The translations under genes were made by a program, and so were the position numbers. DNA of 64,000 nucleotides from Thermodesulfobacteriota bacterium (GTDB taxonomy: Bacteria > Desulfobacterota > GWC2-55-46): the NCBI GenBank assembly GCA_030583865.1, contig CP129479.1, positions 1,698,819 through 1,762,818 of the forward strand, read 5' to 3'. Below are positions 1 through 7,333 of this stretch, piece by piece. Under the pieces are notes generated by a model. That model searched no databases and had not been told where the DNA came from. It saw only the letters and a list, made by a program, of their open reading frames with translations. Numbering within the stretch: position 1 is the first letter of the stretch; each line of letters opens with the position of its first letter.

Positions 1-453
1 GGTCGTGCAGGTTTTCTTGAGCTCGTCCCTGAGCTTGGAGTTCTCTTCCTTCAGTAAAGGGACCTCCCTGGCCTGCCTCGCGTTATTTCGGACCTCCGCC
101 GCCTTCTCAAGCGTCACAAGGAGCTTGTCCTTGCCGATGACCGGCTTTTCAAGATAGGTGAAGGCGCCGAGCCTCATGGCCTCTACCGTGCTCTCAATAG
201 ACGGGTTGCCGGTTATGATTATGCAGGCGGTATCAGGGGATGCGGACTTTACGGAGCGGATCACGTCGATTCCGCTCATGCCGGGGAGCATGAGGTCTGA
301 AAGGACTATGTCGAATTCGATTTTGCGGGCAAGCTCAATGCCTTCCTCGCCTGTGGGCGAGGCAATGACGCTGTACCCGTTCATCTCGAGGATTTCCTTA
401 AGGGATTCGCGGACTGATTCCTCGTCCTCAACGAGTAGGATATTACAGCTCAT
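1..453 (-). CDS. Response regulator, receiver domain (3' end outside window)
   Basis: The visible 151 residues form a CheY-like receiver. The acidic pair is E9/D10/E11, the phosphoacceptor is D53 (in SDLMLPG), the switch Thr region is TGNPS near residue 81, and the conserved lysine is K103 (YLEKPV). After residue 115 the chain turns into a charged helical linker (LKEENSKLRDELK), typical of NtrC-type regulators just before a sigma-54 AAA+ domain. That output domain is inferred because the gene runs off the left edge. The ATG at 451-453 is chosen because it directly precedes the ILLVEDE strand. It is transcribed away from the next gene, so the gap between them probably carries two divergent promoters. 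Confidence 0.88.
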   Translation of the reverse strand, partial: MSCNILLVEDEESVRESLKEILEMNGYSVIASPTGEEGIELARKIEFDIVLSDLMLPGMSGIDVIRSVKSASPDTACIIITGNPSIESTVEAMRLGAFTYLEKPVIGKDKLLVTLEKAAEVRNNARQAREVPLLKEENSKLRDELKKTCTT

Positions 454-570
454 GAACGGTTCGCTCCAGATGCTGGTGCATGGACGGGCTTGTATTTTGG
501 CACGCATTATAGAACAACTCACAACCCATGTCAATATTTTGAACAAGGGGCATGTTAATGACCAAAGGCT

Positions 571-636
571 ACCTCTAAAAATTAGAGATTTTCCCGCAAT
601 CAAGGAAGGCCGGTATGCAATATGTGAGCATTTTTA
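571..636. repeat. Interspersed repeat family B, copy 1
   Basis: The segment contains AGAGATTTTCCCGC followed by AATATGTGAGC. The same two blocks recur near 56349-56438 and 60922-61013, and the first block alone near 26143. It lies in the 320-bp divergent gap 454-773. Apart from this and the promoter at 694-721 I see nothing else in the gap. No protein is encoded. Its function is unknown; it may be a small palindromic mobile or structural element. Confidence 0.5.
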
Positions 637-693
637 GTTCCGCCCTGACACAGAGATCAGGAAAAATAATCATTTTTCAGAGATAGCCCGAAA

Positions 694-721
694 TTGACAA
701 AAGGCCTGCCGATGATATATT
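694..721 (+). promoter_or_regulatory. Sigma-70-type promoter for the M29 peptidase gene
   Basis: TTGACA at 694-699 and TATATT at 716-721 are separated by 16 bp. Transcription would start near 728, about 45 nt before the chosen ATG at 774. This excludes the further-upstream in-frame ATG at 720 as the start. Confidence 0.6.
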
Positions 722-773
722 GATGGTACTGATTGCCATCGGATTCAATGGCAATGGAGATGGGAGGACGGAA

Positions 774-1910
774 ATGCCCGACGAAGCGATAAAAAAGATT
801 TTTACGGTAAATCTGGGGGTGCAAAAGGACGAGGAAGTGCTGGTCTTTACCGACCTCATCGAAGACCCTGATGCGGTGCCGCTTGAAGAGCGGAAGAAAC
901 GGGAAGCCCTCGTGCCACTTGCGAAAGAGGCCGCCGAAATAGGGAGCGCCCTCTGCAGGACCGCCTATTTCGAGTTCCAGGCTGCCGGAAGCCACGGCAA
1001 GGAGCCCCCAAAGTCCCTGTGGGAGGCGGCCTTCGGGGGCGCGGCGGTAAGGGAGCTTGAAAGAAAATGCCTGCTCGAAAAGATATTGAAAAAAGAGGCC
1101 AAGCCGCGGGACCTCGCCGAGGCCGAAGGCGTAATAAGGGAGCTTGCCGAGTCCCCTGACGCGGTCATCGCCCTCTCGAACTACTCTACCTCGCATACCA
1201 GGTTCAGGGACCTCCTTACGAGGGTAATGGGGACGCGCTACGCGAGCATGCCGCTATTCGAGCGCGAGATGCTCGACGGCTCCATGACCGCCGACTGGAA
1301 AGAGGTCGAGAGGCGGACCATCAGGCTTGCCCGGATGATGTCGGGCGCTGATACGGCTGTAATCACATCGCATAACGGCACATCTATAAGTTTTTCGATA
1401 AAGGGACGGGACGCCAAGCCAGATACAGGAATACTCGTTGAGCGCGGCTCGTTCGGCAATCTCCCGGCAGGCGAGGCCTTCCTTGCGCCTGTGGAAGGGA
1501 CAGCCGAGGGGGTCCTCATACTCGAATGGGCGCCGACGGGGCGGCTCCATAAGCCTGTCGAGCTGGTGGTAAAAAAAGGACTTGTTGTCGAGGTGGTCGG
1601 GACTGACGACTTCTCAAGGAAGCTAAGGGAGAGGATAGAGGCGAACCCGCTCTGCGGCAACATCGCGGAACTCGGCATAGGCACGAACGAGAAAGCGTCG
1701 AGGCCGGACAACATCCTTGAAACAGAGAAGATACTCGGCACCGTGCATATCGCGCTCGGCGACAACTCGTCGTTCGGGGGAAAGGTGAGCGTGCCCTTCC
1801 ACCAGGACTTCATCTTCTTCAGGCCCAACCTTGAGGTAATAAAAGGAGAGGAGAAGATAGAGCTTTTAATCGACGGGGAGCCGAGGTTTGAGGCGGAGGG
1901 AATAAGGTGA
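774..1910 (+). CDS. Aminopeptidase, M29-type metallopeptidase
   Basis: This 378-residue protein resembles the M29 (AmpS/aminopeptidase T) family of cytosolic metal-dependent aminopeptidases. The C-terminal half carries the family blocks: PVEGTAEGV, AELGIGTN, ILGTVHIALGDNSSFGG and HQDF, in the order in which M29 enzymes place their Glu, Glu, His and His/Asp metal ligands. The Tyr usually found near the third ligand reads as Phe here, so activity should not be assumed. The ATG at 774 is preceded by GGAGG at 763-767 and lies downstream of a good promoter. An N-acetyltransferase gene follows after 34 bp, probably co-transcribed. Confidence 0.8.
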   Translation: MPDEAIKKIFTVNLGVQKDEEVLVFTDLIEDPDAVPLEERKKREALVPLAKEAAEIGSALCRTAYFEFQAAGSHGKEPPKSLWEAAFGGAAVRELERKCLLEKILKKEAKPRDLAEAEGVIRELAESPDAVIALSNYSTSHTRFRDLLTRVMGTRYASMPLFEREMLDGSMTADWKEVERRTIRLARMMSGADTAVITSHNGTSISFSIKGRDAKPDTGILVERGSFGNLPAGEAFLAPVEGTAEGVLILEWAPTGRLHKPVELVVKKGLVVEVVGTDDFSRKLRERIEANPLCGNIAELGIGTNEKASRPDNILETEKILGTVHIALGDNSSFGGKVSVPFHQDFIFFRPNLEVIKGEEKIELLIDGEPRFEAEGIR

Positions 1911-1944
1911 GCCCATTTTCGGCAGGGCTGCCGCTCTAACGCCC

Positions 1945-2436
1945 ATGAAAGTGCGCCTTGCCGAGGTCGGGAACGCGGACCTGCCTCTTATCGAAAAATG
2001 GTTTCGCTCGGAGCATGTGATACGGTTCTGGGGCGAACCAGCTAAAAACATCCGGCTCCTCCGCGAACCGGAGCCGGAGACCCGGAGGGCGATAATAGAA
2101 GCCGACGGGCGGAAGGTCGGTCTCATACTCTGGCAGCACCCGACGCGGGCGGAGCTCGACGGGGCCGGGCTTCATGAGATACCAACCAGCGTAATCGACA
2201 TGGACGTAATGGTAGGCGAGCAGGAGACTACCGGAAAAGGCGTCGGCACCGCCGCCATAAGGCTCGTGGCCGAAAAGGCTCTTTCTGACCCTGACGTTCC
2301 ATTCGTAATAGGCGAAACATCGATATGGAACACGGCATCCATAAGGGCGTTTGAAAAGGCAGGGTTCAGGCGGGAAAGGGAGTTCGATGACCCGGAGAGC
2401 GGCAGGTGCGTACTAATGGTGCGGGGAAGGGATTAG
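1945..2436 (+). CDS. GNAT-family N-acetyltransferase (AAC(6')-like)
   Basis: A 163-residue GNAT-fold acyltransferase. The acetyl-CoA pyrophosphate-binding motif is seen as GKGVGTAAIRL (about residues 95-105), and the late motif (NTASIRAFEKAGF) closes the fold. The start (VRLAEVGNADLPLIEKWF) and the W-G-E segment resemble aminoglycoside 6'-N-acetyltransferases. The substrate cannot be deduced, and many chromosomal members act on other amines. It lies 34 bp after the peptidase gene. A REP hairpin starts 4 bp after its stop and may stabilise or end the transcript. Confidence 0.75.
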   Translation: MKVRLAEVGNADLPLIEKWFRSEHVIRFWGEPAKNIRLLREPEPETRRAIIEADGRKVGLILWQHPTRAELDGAGLHEIPTSVIDMDVMVGEQETTGKGVGTAAIRLVAEKALSDPDVPFVIGETSIWNTASIRAFEKAGFRREREFDDPESGRCVLMVRGRD

Positions 2437-2440
2437 TTCC

Positions 2441-2461
2441 GTAGGGTGCGCCGTGCGCATC
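2441..2461 (+). repeat. REP hairpin with GTAG foot
   Basis: GTAG followed by the palindrome GGTGCGC-CGT-GCGCATC (one mismatch in the stem). It belongs to the same family as the hairpins flanking the RAYT gene 1.2 kb downstream. Confidence 0.7.
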
Positions 2462-2483
2462 ATTTGAGTTGGGTTACGCTGCG

Positions 2484-2540
2484 CCCCCCAACTTACCAGC
2501 TGAAATAAGTTGGGGGGGGGTGGCATACGCCACCCCCCCC
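2484..2540. other. Two overlapping, mutually exclusive hairpins with G9 and C8 runs
   Basis: Arm CCCCCCAACTTA (2484-2495) pairs with TAAGTTGGGGGG (2506-2517). The same G-run (2512-2520) plus TGGC pairs with GCCA plus the C8 run (to 2540) around an ATAC loop. The two structures compete for the G-run. It sits between the convergent acetyltransferase and PEP-CTERM genes, so it may be a bidirectional terminator-like element or a REP derivative. No T-tract follows it. Confidence 0.5.
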
Positions 2541-2607
2541 ATGTTTGCATTTCTGCCGGGCTTCATAAAGCACGCCCATTTAAGTAAGCGCAATTGACTA
2601 TGGCTTT

Positions 2608-3378
2608 TTACGCAAGTCGATTTCCAGTATTTAGCTGAGAGAAACGGCGTGCCGCAAACACGCCGGCACCGGCCAGTCCAAGCAGAATCATTGACGATGG
2701 CTCAGGGACGGCCGCCTTTTTCTTTGTACCATCAAAAAAGGCATAGCTATTTCCTACAGCATCAGTTCCTTGGGTTACTTTATATTGAAGAGTGTAACTA
2801 TCCGGCGCAGGCGCAGTCCAACTCCAGTGTTCCCATGGGAGTGGCCCAAAATCAGCAATTTTATTAATTTCACCCATCGCTTGACCTTCGGATGTTGTCA
2901 CACGATAACCTATATCAAAGGAATCAGCGTACCAAGGCACATCTACAATATTGCCTTGACTGTTCAAGATACTAATTAAGGCATAATCATTATAATTATC
3001 CGCATCAATAGGCTGATACGGATAATATACTTCTGAACCGCAACAAAAAGTAGCCCAGCCTTCGAGCTTGTCGCCTCTGTTTAAAGAAACTCTCTGAGAG
3101 AGCATGGTAAAATCTCTATCAGGCTCACCCGTTTCAAGGACTGCGAAGTAATTGCCCTCAACAGGCTTATAGGTTGCAGTCCACCTTTCTGAAGCACCCG
3201 CAATAGTGCTCTGACCGGTCCAGTCAGCCACAACATCAATTTTGCCAAAGTTTTGCGGATAAGTCTCCGTCCAGCCGGTAGTATCCCCCGTTTCAAAACC
3301 AAAATTCTGCGGAAGCGCGAATGCGGTGCCTGACAAAGCCATAAAAGAAACAGAGAACGCAAGTATGAATCTCTTCAT
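2608..3378 (-). CDS. PEP-CTERM sorting-domain protein, secreted
   Basis: A 256-residue exported protein. An N-terminal signal peptide (MKRFILAFSVSFMALSGTAFA) is followed by a beta-rich body and a C-terminal sorting signal: VPEPSS, then a hydrophobic helix (MILLGLAGAGVFAA) and an Arg-rich end (RRF). That tripartite tail is the PEP-CTERM signal recognised by exosortase (EpsH/XrtA type) during export of proteins linked to exopolysaccharide. The body (FETGDTTGWTE near the N-terminus) resembles carbohydrate-binding-like PEP-CTERM proteins. No exosortase is in the window. The ATG at 3376-3378 is chosen because the signal peptide begins there. An upstream in-frame start would add ten residues. The Shine-Dalgarno region is a run of eight G's. 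Confidence 0.88.
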   Translation of the reverse strand: MKRFILAFSVSFMALSGTAFALPQNFGFETGDTTGWTETYPQNFGKIDVVADWTGQSTIAGASERWTATYKPVEGNYFAVLETGEPDRDFTMLSQRVSLNRGDKLEGWATFCCGSEVYYPYQPIDADNYNDYALISILNSQGNIVDVPWYADSFDIGYRVTTSEGQAMGEINKIADFGPLPWEHWSWTAPAPDSYTLQYKVTQGTDAVGNSYAFFDGTKKKAAVPEPSSMILLGLAGAGVFAARRFSQLNTGNRLA

Positions 3379-3494
3379 GCCCCCCCCTTTTTGATTGAGG
3401 ATTAACAATTATTATCGAAAGTACATACAAAGAGTCTAATACACTTTTCAGGAATTTCAATTTGTGAGCTGCCACACGATAAACGCGCACTCTC

Positions 3495-3515
3495 GTAGTG
3501 TGCGCTGTGCGCACC
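3495..3515 (+). repeat. REP hairpin, outer copy downstream of RAYT
   Basis: GTAG then GTGTGCGC-TGT-GCGCACC. Part of the 114-bp duplication. One stem base differs from the inner copy. Confidence 0.75.
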
Positions 3516-3608
3516 ATTTAAATCCGGCGGGCGCAGCCTGCCCTACCTTATTTATTCCGCCCCTATGCCGGCAAAATCGACAACGCCCCCACCCCAATCC
3601 GCAGTCTC

Positions 3609-3629
3609 GTAGGGTGCGCTGTGCGCACC
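3609..3629 (+). repeat. REP hairpin, inner copy downstream of RAYT
   Basis: GTAG then GGTGCGC-TGT-GCGCACC, a perfect 7-bp stem. It lies 37 bp beyond the transposase stop codon. Confidence 0.8.
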
Positions 3630-3665
3630 ATTTAAATCCGGCGGGCGCAGCCCGTCCTAACTTAT

Positions 3666-4205
3666 TTACTCCGCCCCTATGCCTGCGCACTCGACAACAC
3701 CCCCGCCCCAATCCGGGGCGTAAAGCCTTTTTTCGACATATTCGCGGAAAGACGAATACACCCACTCCCTCGGGGCGGAAGCAAGCCCATGTTTCACGGG
3801 ATTGTAATGAATGTATTCTACATGGGCGCTGAGGTCGGCATCATCCCTTATTTTGTGCTCCCAGAAACGCCTTTGCCAGACCGTCCCCTCTCTCCTTTTA
3901 ATCCGCGACGAATCCGGGTGCGGGGTCTTGAGGCTTCCGCTCACCTTCTTTGTGAATCCTTTTTTGATCAAGGCCCATCTGGTCGAAAAATCCGAATCGC
4001 CGTCCGGAAGCTCCCATATCGCATGAATATGGTCCGGCAAGACAACCCATGCCTTTAGCTCGAAAGGCCTGTCGCGCCTAACCTCGCGAGTCGTCTCCTC
4101 GAAAGCCTTCAATGAATAATCAAGACACAGTATAGGCTGGCGCATGTAAGTAACGACCGTGAAAAAATATGTGCTACCACCTCGCGCCCTTCTGTAATCA
4201 GACAT
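3666..4205 (-). CDS. REP-associated tyrosine transposase (RAYT, IS200-like Y1)
   Basis: A 179-residue single-domain Y1 HUH nuclease. The HUH pair is H59/H61 in PDHIHAIW, and the probable nucleophile is Y131 in YIHYNPVKHGL. This segment, together with the W-Q-R-R-F-W-E block just before it, is typical of RAYTs rather than of true IS200/IS605 transposases. RAYTs are single-copy domesticated enzymes that cleave and move REP/REPIN hairpins bearing a 5' GTAG. Here GTAG hairpins lie on both sides of the gene in inverted orientation (3495-3629 and 4240-4260), the usual RAYT arrangement. No terminal inverted repeats or target duplications typical of an insertion sequence are seen. No strong ribosome-binding site precedes the ATG. 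Confidence 0.88.
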   Translation of the reverse strand: MSDYRRARGGSTYFFTVVTYMRQPILCLDYSLKAFEETTREVRRDRPFELKAWVVLPDHIHAIWELPDGDSDFSTRWALIKKGFTKKVSGSLKTPHPDSSRIKRREGTVWQRRFWEHKIRDDADLSAHVEYIHYNPVKHGLASAPREWVYSSFREYVEKRLYAPDWGGGVVECAGIGAE

Positions 4206-4239
4206 GTCGGCGTAAGCAACCCCACAAAATGAATTGAAT

Positions 4240-4260
4240 GGTGCGCAGAGCGCACCCTAC
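4240..4260 (-). repeat. REP hairpin upstream of RAYT, inverted
   Basis: GGTGCGC-AGA-GCGCACC followed by CTAC, the complement of the GTAG foot. It is 35 bp upstream of the RAYT start and 12 bp beyond the stop of the nucleoside transporter gene, and it is oriented opposite to the downstream REPs. Confidence 0.8.
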
Positions 4261-4271
4261 ATTTGATTAAC

Positions 4272-5471
4272 TCACAGCAGCATCCCCGCTATCGTAGCGG
4301 TCGTGAAGCTCGCGAGCACACCGGCTGCGAGGGCCTTGAGGCTCAGGCGGGCAATCTCCTTTTTCCTCTCGGGCGCAATCGAGCCTATGCCGCCGATGAG
4401 AATTGCAATCGACCCGAAATTCGCGAAGCTGCATAGCGCATATGTGGCTATGGCGATTGAGCGCGGCTGTAAGGCCCCTGCCTCTATCATCCCCTGCATC
4501 CGCTGGTAGGAGATGAACTCGTTAAAGACTATCTTTATGCCGAGAAGCTCGCCCACCTTGAAGCAGTCCTCCCAGGGCACGCCCATGAGGAAGGCGAACG
4601 GCGTGAACACATAGCCAGATATCTCCTCGAAGGACGTCCCGGCAAGGCCGAGGAAGTGGTTTGCCATGCCGATGAGCGCGACAAAGGCAAGGAGCATCGC
4701 TCCGATCGTGGCGGCAAGCTTCACGCCCTCGGATGCGCCGTTCGCCGCGGCTTCTATTATGTTCGAGTCCCCGCTCCGGAAAAGAACGGCATTCCCTTCG
4801 GCCTTTGCCCGTCCCTTTTCAGTCTCGGGCAGCATGAGTTTCGCCATGACCAGGGCAGCGGGCGCGCTCATGACCGACGCGGCAAGGAGGTGCCCGGGGC
4901 TAGCGCCGAAGCTCGCGTAGACCGCCATGACGCTCCCGGCTATCGTTGACATGAAGGCAGTCATGACCGCGAACACTTCCGAAGCGGTCATGCGCCGGAA
5001 GTATTCCCTTGCCCCTGAGACGGCCTCTATGCCCATGAAGACGAAGACCGAGGCCATGAACGCCTCAATGCCCGAGGCCTTCATGGTCCGCTCCATGACC
5101 CAGGCCATTCCGGCCACTATGAGCTGGATGACCCGCAGGTAATAGAGTATGCCCATGAGGGATGATACGAAGATTATGACCGGGAGCACCTTGAAGGCGA
5201 GGACCGCCCCGATGTTCAAGTCGGTTGTGAGGCTGCCGAAGAGGAAGCGCGAGCCTATGTCCGTAAAATCAAGGACGCTCGTCATCACGACGCGGGCGAA
5301 ATCGAAGACCAAAAGGCCCGGCCCTGTCTTGAGTATCACGACTGCGAAAAGGGCCTGAAGCCCAACGCCCCAGGCGACGAGCCTCCAGCTTATTGATTTG
5401 CGTGAACTGCTCAAGCCCCATGCTATAAGAAGGAATACAAAAAGCCCTGCAAGGCCAAGAAGCTTCTCCAA
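4272..5471 (-). CDS. nupC: Concentrative nucleoside transporter (CNT/NupC family)
   Basis: A 399-residue inner-membrane protein with about ten hydrophobic helices. It matches the NupC family of cation-coupled nucleoside importers. Diagnostic stretches include VFVFMGIEAVSGAREYF, the TAFMSTIAGSVMAVYA helix and the C-terminal YALCSFANFGSIAILIGG helix, which in CNT proteins forms part of the nucleoside and ion site. Length is typical. It begins 6 bp after the YjbQ-type gene, so the two are probably co-transcribed. The co-transported ion and nucleoside preference cannot be read from the sequence. Confidence 0.9.
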   Translation of the reverse strand: MEKLLGLAGLFVFLLIAWGLSSSRKSISWRLVAWGVGLQALFAVVILKTGPGLLVFDFARVVMTSVLDFTDIGSRFLFGSLTTDLNIGAVLAFKVLPVIIFVSSLMGILYYLRVIQLIVAGMAWVMERTMKASGIEAFMASVFVFMGIEAVSGAREYFRRMTASEVFAVMTAFMSTIAGSVMAVYASFGASPGHLLAASVMSAPAALVMAKLMLPETEKGRAKAEGNAVLFRSGDSNIIEAAANGASEGVKLAATIGAMLLAFVALIGMANHFLGLAGTSFEEISGYVFTPFAFLMGVPWEDCFKVGELLGIKIVFNEFISYQRMQGMIEAGALQPRSIAIATYALCSFANFGSIAILIGGIGSIAPERKKEIARLSLKALAAGVLASFTTATIAGMLL

Positions 5472-5477
5472 ACGCGG

Positions 5478-5897
5478 CTACTCCCCGATTATCTTTACAA
5501 GCACCCTTTTTCTCCGCCTGCCGTCGAACTCGCCGTAGAATATCTGTTCCCAGGTGCCGAAGTCAAGCCTTCCGCCGGTTACGGCGACAACGACCTCGCG
5601 CCCCATGATTGTCCTCTTGAGATGCGCGTCAGCGTTGTCCTCGCCAGTGTCGTTGTGCCTGTAGCCGGAGACTGGCTCGTGCGGGGCGAGCTTTTCAAGC
5701 CACTTCCTGAAATCATTATGCAGCCCGCTCTCGTCGTCGTTTATGAAGACCGACGAGGTGATGTGCATGGAGTTTACGAGGACAAGGCCCTCTTTGATGC
5801 CGCTCTCTTTAAGGCATTCATCGACGTTCGGGGTTATGTTCACGAAGCCGACCCTCTCCGGGATGTTGAAAAAAAGCTCCTTCCTGAATGATTTCAT
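5478..5897 (-). CDS. YjbQ/UPF0047 family protein (secondary thiamine-phosphate synthase-like)
   Basis: A 139-residue protein of the compact YjbQ family. Conserved segments are [28 protein letters not shown], the metal-site region [21 protein letters not shown] and [18 protein letters not shown] near the C-terminus. E. coli YjbQ shows weak thiamine-phosphate synthase activity; the physiological role is unsettled. The ATG at 5895-5897 is preferred to longer options because it follows a GGGGGCG ribosome-binding site and matches the family N-terminus. It precedes the nucleoside transporter gene by 6 bp. Confidence 0.85.
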   Translation of the reverse strand: MKSFRKELFFNIPERVGFVNITPNVDECLKESGIKEGLVLVNSMHITSSVFINDDESGLHNDFRKWLEKLAPHEPVSGYRHNDTGEDNADAHLKRTIMGREVVVAVTGGRLDFGTWEQIFYGEFDGRRRKRVLVKIIGE

Positions 5898-5950
5898 CCG
5901 CGCCCCCTTATATTGAACCCGAACCTCTGCAAGCGGCAGGTTCAAGCCAG

Positions 5951-5999
5951 GTAGGGTGGGCACAGCCCACCATTTTTTGGCGGGCAATGCCCGCCCTAC
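5951..5999. repeat. REPIN: two inverted GTAG hairpins
   Basis: GTAG-GGTGGGC-ACA-GCCCACC is followed after 7 bp by GGCGGGC-AAT-GCCCGCC-CTAC. Two REPs face each other with the GTAG feet outside, which is the REPIN layout. The stems differ from the RAYT-flanking REPs but pairing and feet are kept. It lies upstream of the YjbQ-type gene and 85 bp beyond the stop of the flavodiiron gene. Confidence 0.75.
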
Positions 6000-6084
6000 G
6001 AGACTGCCTCTCCCACAAGGGGAGAGGGGATTAGAAATATCAGCTCCTCGATGTAAAAGAGAAAGTCAAGATAACTCGACAACT

Positions 6085-7263
6085 TTACAGCAGCCCGGCT
6101 TCCTTGTGCTTCGCTGCTATGGCCCGGGCGAGCCTTTCTATCTCGGCGAAATCCGCTTCCCTCGGTTTGCCTTTTACGAGCACGGGGGCAAGCATCTCGG
6201 CCTTGAGGTTCCCCATGTTCGACGTCAATTGCTCGGGCATCCTGCCGGCCCAGCCGAGCGAGCCGATGATGGAGGCGAACCTGAGCTTTGGCCTTAGCGC
6301 GTTCACGAGGAAGGCGGCTGAGACCGCGAGCGGGTGCGCTCCGCCGAGCACGGTCGGTGAGCCGATGACTATCGTCGCCGCGTCCACGAGCGACATGGCG
6401 AGCTTCCCTAGGTCCGCGTGCGCGAGGTTGAAGACCTCGACCTCCACGCCATCCCTCCAGAGCGCCTCGGAAAGCGCCTCGGAAAGCGCCTCCGTCGAGC
6501 CGTGCATGGTCGCGAAGGCGATGACAGCGCTGTTCCTTACCCTGTCCGAGACCCATTCCGCGTGCGAATCCATTATGCACCGGGGGTCTTTATAGACCGG
6601 GCCGTGGCTCGAGGCTATGGTCTTTATGTGGTATTTCGCGAAGCGCTCCAGGTGCTTCCTTATGGTCGGCCTGAAGGGCATCATGACCTCGGAGAAGTAC
6701 CTCTTGGAGGCCTCGCATACCTTCTGTTCGTCCTCGATATATATGCCTGAAAACGAGAGGTGCGAGCCGAAAAGGTCGCAGCTGAAGAGTATGCCGTCCT
6801 CTTCGAGGAAGGTGCATATCGTCTCCGGCCAGTGCACCCAGGGCGTGTGTATGAACTCGAGCGTCTTCCCTCCGAGGGAGAGCTTCTCGCCGTCCGCGAC
6901 CGTCCTCACGCGGCCTTCCGCGATGTGGAGGTGGTCTATAAGGAGCTCCCTGCCCTTGGGGCTTGCGACGACCACCGCGTCCCTGTACTTATCGAGCACG
7001 GCGGGCAGCGCGCCCGAGTGGTCCTGCTCGGCGTGGTGCGCGACCACGTAGTCTATTTTCGCGATTTTTTCGAGCCTGGCCATGAGCTCGTGCGTCTTTG
7101 ACGGGTCGACGGTGTCGAGGAGCGCGGTCTTTTCCGTCCCCTCGACGATGTAGGCGTTGTAGCTCGTCCCGTCCGGGAGCGGTATGAGGGAGTCGAAGAG
7201 CCGCCGGTCCCTGTCGACAGCCCCGGCCCAAAAAACACCTTCGGTTATCTTCCTGGGTTCCAT
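6085..7263 (-). CDS. Flavodiiron protein (class A, O2/NO reductase)
   Basis: A 392-residue soluble enzyme with the two standard modules. The N-terminal metallo-beta-lactamase-like domain holds the diiron ligands H77-x-E79-x-D81-H82, H144, D163 and H220. The C-terminal flavodoxin domain (from about residue 245) binds FMN, with ATMHGSTE as the phosphate loop. No rubredoxin or flavin-reductase extension follows, so an external donor such as rubredoxin is needed. Such enzymes reduce O2 to water or NO to N2O in the cytoplasm of anaerobes and microaerophiles. It appears monocistronic, with 70 bp to the ABC permease gene stop upstream. Confidence 0.93.
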   Translation of the reverse strand: MEPRKITEGVFWAGAVDRDRRLFDSLIPLPDGTSYNAYIVEGTEKTALLDTVDPSKTHELMARLEKIAKIDYVVAHHAEQDHSGALPAVLDKYRDAVVVASPKGRELLIDHLHIAEGRVRTVADGEKLSLGGKTLEFIHTPWVHWPETICTFLEEDGILFSCDLFGSHLSFSGIYIEDEQKVCEASKRYFSEVMMPFRPTIRKHLERFAKYHIKTIASSHGPVYKDPRCIMDSHAEWVSDRVRNSAVIAFATMHGSTEALSEALSEALWRDGVEVEVFNLAHADLGKLAMSLVDAATIVIGSPTVLGGAHPLAVSAAFLVNALRPKLRFASIIGSLGWAGRMPEQLTSNMGNLKAEMLAPVLVKGKPREADFAEIERLARAIAAKHKEAGLL

Positions 7264-7333
7264 CGGTCCTCCTTCCTTGCGTTACGATATTCGATACATA
7301 TCACAGGGGCCGGTTTTTTTCAACGAAGCGGGC

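Larger units (their letters stand above)
3491..3718. repeat. Tandem 114-bp duplication spanning a REP and the RAYT gene end
   Basis: Two consecutive 114-bp units (3491-3604 and 3605-3718) each hold a GTAG REP hairpin, an ATTTAAATCCGGCGGGCGCAG block, and a stretch encoding on the minus strand the transposase tail DWGGGVV..AGIGAE plus a stop. Only the second unit is the true gene end. The first is a slightly diverged copy (FAGIGAE instead of CAGIGAE), left by duplication of the transposase 3' end together with its REP. Confidence 0.8.

Noticed and set aside
3491-3718. CRISPR array
   Set aside because: Only two units, 114 bp long, containing coding remnants. There is no spacer-repeat alternation and there are no cas genes anywhere in the window.
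3666-4205. Complete IS200/IS605 insertion sequence
   Set aside because: No defined element ends or TnpB gene. The flanking GTAG hairpins and protein motifs fit a domesticated RAYT better.
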